A stretch of 64,000 bases of DNA, from assembly GCF_030149515.1 (NCBI RefSeq), contig NZ_JASBRI010000029.1:1-64000 (forward strand), written 5' to 3'. The notes below the pieces were generated by a model that was not told the DNA's origin, made no database searches, and was given only the letters and a program-made list of their open reading frames with translations. The stretch comes from Maricaulis sp. (GTDB taxonomy: Bacteria > Pseudomonadota > Alphaproteobacteria > Caulobacterales > Maricaulaceae). The position numbers and the translations under genes were made by a program. Below are positions 58,545-64,000 of this stretch, piece after piece (position 1 is the stretch's first letter; every line of letters starts with the position of its first letter).

Positions 58545-59276
58545 TCAGCCCATCTGCACCACGGCCCGCCCGCGCAGGATCGCATCCGCCTCGGCGGAAT
58601 GCCCCTCCCCGTCGTGAAGCCACAGGGGCGAGAGCAGCTGCAGCGGAGCCCGGCCGCCGATGCGCGCCAAGACAATCACCCGTTTGGCGGGCTGGCCCTC
58701 GCGCGGATGGACCGGCTTGATGACAACCGAGCCGAAACTCTTCTCCAGGCCGTGCAGAATGTCGCCCAGCCGGTCGGCGCGGTGGATCAGGGTGAGACGG
58801 CCCCTGGCCTTCAGCGTGCGGGCCGCGGCCCGGATCCAGATGCCCAGGGGCGTCGGGCCGCTCAGCCAGGCATCGCGTTTCTCCGTCTTCGGCGTGCGCA
58901 ATCGCGTCTCGTCATCAAAAAAGGGCGGATTGAAAAACACCTGGTCGGCCCGGTGCGCATTGCCCAGACTGCCAATATCCGCGGTTTCCACCTGCATGCG
59001 TGGATCCAGACCGTTGGCGGCAATGTTTTCGCGGGCCAGTTCGGCAGCCGCGGCGTCCTTTTCGATCCCGGTAAAGCGCGCCTCGCCGAGGCGGGCCGCC
59101 GCACACAGCATGGCCGCGCCCGGCCCGCAGCCGAACTCGACCAGGTGTTCGCCGGGTTTCGCGTCCAGGGCTGCCGCCAGCAGGACCGCATCCATGCCGG
59201 CCCGGTAGCCTCCGGCCGACTGGCGCAGCGCGACCCGGCCGTCGAGCAGACGATCCAGCGTGGTGTCCGCGCTCAC
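58545..59276 (-). CDS. TrmN6-type tRNA methyltransferase (adenine-N6)
   Basis: SAM-dependent methyltransferase of 243 residues, related to YfiC/TrmN6, which methylates A37 of tRNA1(Val). Motif I VEFGCGPGAA at 46-55 and the adenine-N6 catalytic NPPF at 116-119 are clear. The N-terminus carries the family pattern RQSAGGYRAGMDAVLLAAAL. Its start overlaps the DUF2007 gene by 4 bases (ATGA), so the two are co-translated. Target tRNA not proven. Confidence 0.88.
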   Translation of the reverse strand: MSADTTLDRLLDGRVALRQSAGGYRAGMDAVLLAAALDAKPGEHLVEFGCGPGAAMLCAAARLGEARFTGIEKDAAAAELARENIAANGLDPRMQVETADIGSLGNAHRADQVFFNPPFFDDETRLRTPKTEKRDAWLSGPTPLGIWIRAAARTLKARGRLTLIHRADRLGDILHGLEKSFGSVVIKPVHPREGQPAKRVIVLARIGGRAPLQLLSPLWLHDGEGHSAEADAILRGRAVVQMG

Positions 59277-59518
59277 GTGTCGTCCTTGAGCGCTTCGGCC
59301 AGCAGGTCGCGGGCCCGGGCGGCGTGATCGTCGGCGACGGACAGGCGTTTCTCGACGAAGGGAATCCCCCCGCCATACATCGACGCCATGCCTTCATCGA
59401 GCACGAAACTCTCGATCCCCGCCTCGCTCAGCACCGATCGGGCGTAGGACAGGATCACCGGATTGTCGGTCTTGAGGACATCCTTCACGGCATCGTCACC
59501 CCTGTGCTGTTTCGTCAC
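59273..59518 (-). CDS. DUF2007 family protein
   Basis: Small protein of 81 residues with the DUF2007 pattern: VLKTDNPVILSYARSVLSEA, GIESFVLDEGMASMYGGGIP, RLSVADDHAARARDLLAEAL. The fold resembles GlnB-like signal transducers; the role is unknown. It is upstream of and overlaps the TrmN6-type gene, and divergent from the polyprenyl synthase gene. Confidence 0.85.
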   Translation of the reverse strand: MTKQHRGDDAVKDVLKTDNPVILSYARSVLSEAGIESFVLDEGMASMYGGGIPFVEKRLSVADDHAARARDLLAEALKDDT

Positions 59519-59596
59519 CGCCTCCGCCGCTTGCCGGGGGAGGTTCGGATTTCTATTGTCTCGGTCAATTCACGGGGCTGCAAGAGGACCGCTGGC

Positions 59597-60625
59597 GTGG
59601 ACAGCACGGTGAGAGTCGATACGGCAGCGGCCCGGGTAGCGTCCGCGCCGAATGCCGCCGAACGGCTCGCCTCCCTGGCTTACAACGACATGCGCCGCGT
59701 CGACGCGCTCATTCTCGAGCGTCTGGACAGCCATGTCGAACTGATCCCGGAACTGGCCCGTTATCTGATCGAGGCCGGAGGCAAGCGCGTGCGCCCGATG
59801 ATCACGGTCGCCGCGGCCAACATGCTGGGCCATCGCGATGCCGCGCCGATCCGTCTCGCGGCAGCCGTGGAGTTCATTCACACCGCCACCCTGCTGCACG
59901 ACGATGTGGTCGACGAGAGCGGCATGCGCCGCGGCAAGATTGCCGCCAATCTGGTCTGGGGCAATGCGTCGAGCGTTCTGGTCGGCGATTTCCTGTTCGC
60001 ACGCTCCTTCTCGCTGATGGTGGAGGCCGGCTCGATGAAGGCACTGGGCGTGCTTTCCGCCGCAGCCTCCACGATCGCCGAAGGCGAGGTGCGGCAATTG
60101 TCGGCGGTGAAGGATATCGGCATGACGGTCGAGACCTACATGCAGATCATCGATGCCAAGACCGCCGCCCTGTTCGCTGCAGCCGCGCGGGTTTCCGGTA
60201 TCGTTGCGGGACGCCCGGCTGCAGAAGAAGCCGCCCTGGAGGCCTATGGCCGCGAACTGGGCCTGGCCTTCCAACTGGTCGACGATGCGCTGGATTATGG
60301 CGGTGCCGCTGCCAAGCTGGGCAAGTCTGTGGGCGATGATTTCCGCGAAGGAAAGGTGACCCTGCCGGTGGCGCTGTGCCTGCAGGAAGCGCAGGGCGAA
60401 GAGGCGTCGTTCTGGCGCCGTACCATTGCCGAGACACGGCAGTCTGACGGCGATTTCGAACAGGCCCTGGCCTATCTCGGCCGCCACGGCGCGCTTGAAG
60501 CCACCCTGGACCAGGCGCGCAGTCATGCCCGCCGGGCACGCGAGGCCCTCGCGGTCTTTCCCGCCAATGAATGGCGCACGGCGCTGGAAGACCTGGCCGA
60601 CTTCGTGGTGGATCGCGCCTACTAG
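59597..60625 (+). CDS. Polyprenyl diphosphate synthase (IspB-like)
   Basis: Long-chain trans-prenyltransferase of 342 residues, probably making the ubiquinone side chain. The two aspartate-rich motifs are LLHDDVVDESGMRRG and LAFQLVDDALDYGG; GGKRVRPMITV and QIIDAKTAALFAAA are also typical. GTG 59597 is the chosen start (GAGG upstream); GTG 59609 is possible. Chain length (C40 or C50) cannot be read from the sequence. Confidence 0.92.
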   Translation: MDSTVRVDTAAARVASAPNAAERLASLAYNDMRRVDALILERLDSHVELIPELARYLIEAGGKRVRPMITVAAANMLGHRDAAPIRLAAAVEFIHTATLLHDDVVDESGMRRGKIAANLVWGNASSVLVGDFLFARSFSLMVEAGSMKALGVLSAAASTIAEGEVRQLSAVKDIGMTVETYMQIIDAKTAALFAAAARVSGIVAGRPAAEEAALEAYGRELGLAFQLVDDALDYGGAAAKLGKSVGDDFREGKVTLPVALCLQEAQGEEASFWRRTIAETRQSDGDFEQALAYLGRHGALEATLDQARSHARRAREALAVFPANEWRTALEDLADFVVDRAY

Positions 60626-60665
60626 GGCGCCGACGCTGGTTGCAACCGCACTGTCCGCGACACCC

Positions 60666-61673
60666 TTATTGATACACGTCCAGTCCGGCCGCCATCGCCA
60701 TTTTGCGCACGACACGGTGGATGATCGCGAAGGCCGCGACACCGATTGCGAAAACCGCGAATTTCACCCACGCCCCGCCGGCCGCTCCGGCCAGAGCCAG
60801 AGCACCGCAAGCCAGGCTGAGACCGCCCCATATCGCGGCAATCCGGGCATGGCTTTTCCCCATGCGTATGAGCAGCTGGTAGGCATGCGCACGGTGCGCC
60901 ACGAAGGGCGAGCGCCCGGCCCTCACCCGCGCCGCCATGGTCAGGAGAACGTCGCCCAGAAGCGGCAGGATCAGCAGCGGTGCGAGCCAGACGCTTCCCG
61001 CCGGCGCCGTTGCGGCCCAATGCAGGGCCAGCCCCGCAAAAATCACCGCAATGCCCAGCGAGCCCACATCGCCGCAGAACAGGCGGCCGCGCGGCCGGAG
61101 CAGCGGTGCGTTCCAGACGGCGAAGCCCGCCAGACCCGCCGCCAGCGCAAGGCTGGCATCCGCCGTTCCGCCATCGGCAAGGAGCCCCAGCGCCAGCGCC
61201 GCGGGGATCAGCGTAGCAGTGAGAAGACCGTCCGATCCGTCCATGAAGTTGACCGCATTCGCCACCGTGAACACCCAGAGCGCGGACCCGGCCAGCCCCA
61301 CGATCCAGGGCAGGGCGATACCGAGCCCGGTCACCGGCCCGGCCATCACCGACAGGGCGAGACCAAGGGTCGTGAGAACAGCAAATTTCAGTCTCTCCGA
61401 CAGGGTGAGCAGGTCATCGAGCAGCCCCAGGCCGGCCGCCATGCCGCCGCAGAGCACGGTCCCGGCCAGCGCCGCGCCTTCGGCGGGGCCGGTCACCGGA
61501 ATGACGAGCAGTGCCGCAAACACGCCGGCAAGCACGCCGATACCGCCGCCGCGCGGGGTCGGGCGGGCATGGCTGGAACGGGCATTGGGATGATCCAGGA
61601 TGCCCGCGGCCAACACCGACCAGGCCACCAGGACCGCCACCGGAAATGCGATGAGCGCGGCCGGCAATGTCAC
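60666..61673 (-). CDS. MraY/WecA-type glycosyl-phosphate transferase
   Basis: Polytopic membrane enzyme of 335 residues with about ten helices that transfers a sugar phosphate onto undecaprenyl phosphate. Seen: DHPNARSSHARPTPRGGGIG, GLLDDLLTLSERLKF, NAVNFMDGSDGL, and the RLFCGDVGSLG loop. This places it with WecA-like initiators of surface polysaccharide synthesis rather than MraY. GTG 61673 overlaps the ispE stop as GTGA; TTG 61667, 7 bases after GGAGG, may be the true start. Confidence 0.85.
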   Translation of the reverse strand: MTLPAALIAFPVAVLVAWSVLAAGILDHPNARSSHARPTPRGGGIGVLAGVFAALLVIPVTGPAEGAALAGTVLCGGMAAGLGLLDDLLTLSERLKFAVLTTLGLALSVMAGPVTGLGIALPWIVGLAGSALWVFTVANAVNFMDGSDGLLTATLIPAALALGLLADGGTADASLALAAGLAGFAVWNAPLLRPRGRLFCGDVGSLGIAVIFAGLALHWAATAPAGSVWLAPLLILPLLGDVLLTMAARVRAGRSPFVAHRAHAYQLLIRMGKSHARIAAIWGGLSLACGALALAGAAGGAWVKFAVFAIGVAAFAIIHRVVRKMAMAAGLDVYQ

Positions 61674-62533
61674 GCCTCCATGTCCGGCGCGCCCAGGGTT
61701 ACCGCCTTGCCGAATTGCGGATAGGCATCGGCGGCGGCGCGGGCATCGGCAGCGCGCTTGCACACGGCAAAACAGCTTGCCCCCGACCCCGTCATGCGCG
61801 CCAAGAGAACACCAGGCTGGGCATGCAGCCAGTCCAGCGTGTCACCGATGGCGCCTTCACGCACGATCGCCGGGGCTTCCAGATCATTGCTCTCGCCGGC
61901 CAGCCAGTCGACCAGGTCGCCCTGCCACCAGGCACCCTCGGCCAGGGGCTGCGGGCTCGCCTCGTCGAAGGCCCGGAACACCGGACCGGTGGGCACGGCG
62001 ACGCCCGGATTGACGATGACGGCATGCAGAGCGGGAACATTGTCGATCATCTCGATCCATTCACCGATACCGCGCATGCGCAGGGGCCGCGAATAGACAC
62101 AGGCCGGCACGTCGGCCCCCAGGCCAAGACCCAGCTGGGCCAGCCGTTCCGGCGGCCAGTCCAGACCCCATAGCCGGTTCAGCGCGCGCAGCGTCGCGGC
62201 CGCATCGGCCGAACCGCCGCCCAGGCCGGCTTCAACGGGAATATTCTTGTGCAGATGAATGCTGGCACAGCGATCGACGCCCGCCTCGCGCTGCAGCGCC
62301 ATGGCCGCGCGCAGGACCAGATTGTTGTCGCCGCCGCCGGCGAGCCGCCGCGACGGTTCGCCCGACATGGACAGGAGGAAGGCCGGGCTGTCCTTGACGC
62401 GGATCTCGTCGCCCCAGTCGGCGAAGACCACGAAACTGTCCAGCGGATGATACCCATCGGGCCGGACCCGGCCGACGCGCAGGGTGAGATTGACCTTGGC
62501 AGGCGCGAGTTCGCTGATTTCCCCGGCACTCAC
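61670..62533 (-). CDS. ispE: 4-diphosphocytidyl-2-C-methyl-D-erythritol kinase
   Basis: GHMP kinase of the MEP isoprenoid pathway, 287 residues. The opening ELAPAKVNLTLRVGRVRPDG, the ATP loop VEAGLGGGSADAAATL and the last motif MTGSGASCFAV are diagnostic. Start GTG 62533 overlaps the stop of the TPR gene as GTGA, and its own stop overlaps the next gene the same way. It supplies precursors that the nearby polyprenyl synthase uses. Confidence 0.93.
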   Translation of the reverse strand: MSAGEISELAPAKVNLTLRVGRVRPDGYHPLDSFVVFADWGDEIRVKDSPAFLLSMSGEPSRRLAGGGDNNLVLRAAMALQREAGVDRCASIHLHKNIPVEAGLGGGSADAAATLRALNRLWGLDWPPERLAQLGLGLGADVPACVYSRPLRMRGIGEWIEMIDNVPALHAVIVNPGVAVPTGPVFRAFDEASPQPLAEGAWWQGDLVDWLAGESNDLEAPAIVREGAIGDTLDWLHAQPGVLLARMTGSGASCFAVCKRAADARAAADAYPQFGKAVTLGAPDMEA

Positions 62534-64000
62534 GGCTCGCCGGCCCCGGAGACATCGACCGAGGCCATCTCTGGCGTGTGTTCGGGCGGACGGCCATGTT
62601 CGAGACGATACTCGATCTGCACAACCTGTTCGGCAGACGGGTCCAGGTCGGCGGCCCGGCGCCACTGGAAACCCGCTTCCAGCCGGCGGCCGACCTGCCA
62701 GTAGGCATCGCCCAGATGCAGGTTCGCCGTGGCGCTGCCGGGATTGAGCGCAGCGGCCCGTTCCAACTCCTGCACCGCCAGCTCGTAATGGCCAAGCTGG
62801 TAGTAGGCCCAGCCCAGACTGTCGATCACATTGCCGTTTTCCGGGTCCATCTCGGCGGCCCGGGACACCATGTCGAAGGCCCGTTCAATATTCTCGCCGC
62901 GCTCGATCCACAGATAGCCCAGATCGTTGAGCACGGTGGACTGGTTGGGGGCGATGTCGAGCGCATCCAGATAGGCCGCCTCGGCATCGTCCCAGCGGTC
63001 CAGCGTGACCAGGCAGGATGCCCGGAAATATTCATACCGCCAGTCCTCGGGACGGCCGCGCGACCGGTTGAGGGCGATGGCACGTTCGTAAAGGGGAACA
63101 GCGGTTTCGCAGCGATTGTGGATCCGCGCCAGATCGGCATGGAGCAGAAGCGCCTCGGGCTCCCCGGACTGTTCCGCCAGATTCTCGGCCGCGGCATAGG
63201 CGGCATCCATCCGCCCCAGCGTCGCCATCAGCACGATCCGGTCGATCTCGGCGCCCAGGCGGAAGGGTCCTTCGGGCACGGCAGCGTATTCGGACAGGGC
63301 AAGATCGTGCAGGCCGATCCGGTCCAGCGTGCCGGCCAGCACCACATGCAGGGGCGCAAGATCGGGATCCAGGCGCTGGACCATGCGCATGTAGACAACG
63401 GTCAGATCCATGTCGGCCTGGGCAGCCAGGTCGGCTGTCGGCCCCAGCACGGCCCGCGCAGCCAGGCCGGCGATGCCCGGCCGGCGCGGCGCCCGCGCTC
63501 CGGACGCCGCCGCTCGGCGTGCAGCCTCGATACTGCTTTCGCCGCGATCGTCGCGAAGATAGGTGTCATAAAGGGCAATGGCTTCGTCGCGCCGGTTCTG
63601 GCGAACCAGGAAGGCGCCGTACATGTCCGTCGCCAGGCGCCGGAAGGTTGATGTAAACACGGCCGACCGATACCCCGCCTCGGCCGCCTCCATCTGGTCA
63701 TCGGCCTCGAACAGCATGGCCTTGTGCAGCCAGAGATGCGGCGCCAGGAATCCCGGTGCCTGCATGGCGCCCGCCGCCTCCAGCGCCTCATCGCTGCGGC
63801 CGGCGCCCATCAGGGCCCATTGCTGCAGGATGTCGCTGAAGAACGCGTTGTAGGGACCGTATTCCGGCCCGGTATCCAGCACGGCGATGGCGCCTGAATA
63901 GCGCTGGCGGGAGATCAGGTCCGCGGCATGATAGAGTGTGGCGAGCCGGCTGGGATCGCCCGCCCCGGCTGCGCCTACAGCCAGATCGGCGGCCCGGTCG
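62530..64000 (-). CDS. TPR-repeat protein (5' end cut by window)
   Basis: The reading frame is open to the window edge, so the start lies beyond 64000; at least 489 residues are seen. Tetratricopeptide repeats are clear in the C-terminal third: AEAAYLDALDIAPNQSTVLN, DLGYLWIERGENIERAFDMV, DSLGWAYYQLGHYELAVQEL, ANLHLGDAYWQVGRRLEAGF. Similar long alphaproteobacterial TPR proteins precede ispE and are often exported, but the N-terminus is not visible. The end overlaps ispE by GTGA. Confidence 0.85.
   Translation of the reverse strand, partial: DRAADLAVGAAGAGDPSRLATLYHAADLISRQRYSGAIAVLDTGPEYGPYNAFFSDILQQWALMGAGRSDEALEAAGAMQAPGFLAPHLWLHKAMLFEADDQMEAAEAGYRSAVFTSTFRRLATDMYGAFLVRQNRRDEAIALYDTYLRDDRGESSIEAARRAAASGARAPRRPGIAGLAARAVLGPTADLAAQADMDLTVVYMRMVQRLDPDLAPLHVVLAGTLDRIGLHDLALSEYAAVPEGPFRLGAEIDRIVLMATLGRMDAAYAAAENLAEQSGEPEALLLHADLARIHNRCETAVPLYERAIALNRSRGRPEDWRYEYFRASCLVTLDRWDDAEAAYLDALDIAPNQSTVLNDLGYLWIERGENIERAFDMVSRAAEMDPENGNVIDSLGWAYYQLGHYELAVQELERAAALNPGSATANLHLGDAYWQVGRRLEAGFQWRRAADLDPSAEQVVQIEYRLEHGRPPEHTPEMASVDVSGAGEP

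Overview
The window is about 64 kb of GC-rich, densely coded chromosome from an alphaproteobacterium. The order dnaG-rpoD, the DnaG zinc-site variant, a class GN (marine proteobacterial) sortase with its partner, alphaproteobacterial CsgH-type proteins and many alphaproteobacterial DUFs suggest a Caulobacterales/Maricaulales-like marine or aquatic bacterium. This placement is an inference from gene content. I found no tRNA, rRNA, CRISPR array or complete insertion sequence.

Layout. 1-12.7 kb is housekeeping: rpoD (cut by the left edge), dnaG and a GatB/YqeY protein on the minus strand, then carA and carB on the plus strand. carA and carB are separated by an orphan peptide-type binding lipoprotein and an XRE/DUF2975 pair, and greA follows. 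12.7-22.6 kb is mixed: a Tsx-like porin, a BlaI/M56 sensor pair whose sensor carries an M23 peptidase domain, an ELM1-family protein, a DUF442 phosphatase, trxB, a DUF547 protein, a TetR/aldo-keto reductase pair and a LysR regulator. 22.6-24.5 kb is a dense regulatory patch: a predicted anti-Shine-Dalgarno (cuckoo-type) small RNA, an AT-rich dyad, an ATP-grasp-like enzyme and an ArsR repressor. 24.5-38.9 kb holds dps, an aspartate aminotransferase, the sortase and its VIT-VWA substrate, threonine aldolase, two CheY-like regulators, a two-domain retropepsin with PDZ, a LytTR regulator facing a beta-barrel gene, and uvrB.

38.9-40.6 kb is a clear AT-richer insertion carrying only two genes, a Gp37/Gp68 (DUF5131) three-Cys protein and its partner TcmP. 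41.3-46.3 kb has an orphan ParA ATPase with a small helix-rich partner candidate and several small conserved proteins (DinB, LON-N, SRPBCC, DUF1993). 46.4-48.2 kb is an orphan curli locus: a 12-unit curlin, a CsgH-type chaperone and a second, longer CsgH-like protein, without csgE, csgF or csgG in view. 48.3-64 kb returns to housekeeping: a receiver-like/HATPase protein, GST, YciI, a SleB-type hydrolase, ppdK, the glyQ-GFA-glyS cluster, a TrmN6-type methyltransferase, a polyprenyl diphosphate synthase, and a TPR-ispE-MraY/WecA-type cluster coupled by GTGA overlaps (the TPR gene is cut by the right edge).

The most notable items are the predicted cuckoo-type sRNA, the TcmP/DUF5131 island, the ATP-grasp/ArsR operon with its candidate operator, the orphan curli locus with two CsgH-like proteins, and the BlaR1-like sensor fused to an M23 domain. 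Starts were chosen by Shine-Dalgarno position and family alignment from memory; nothing was run against a database.
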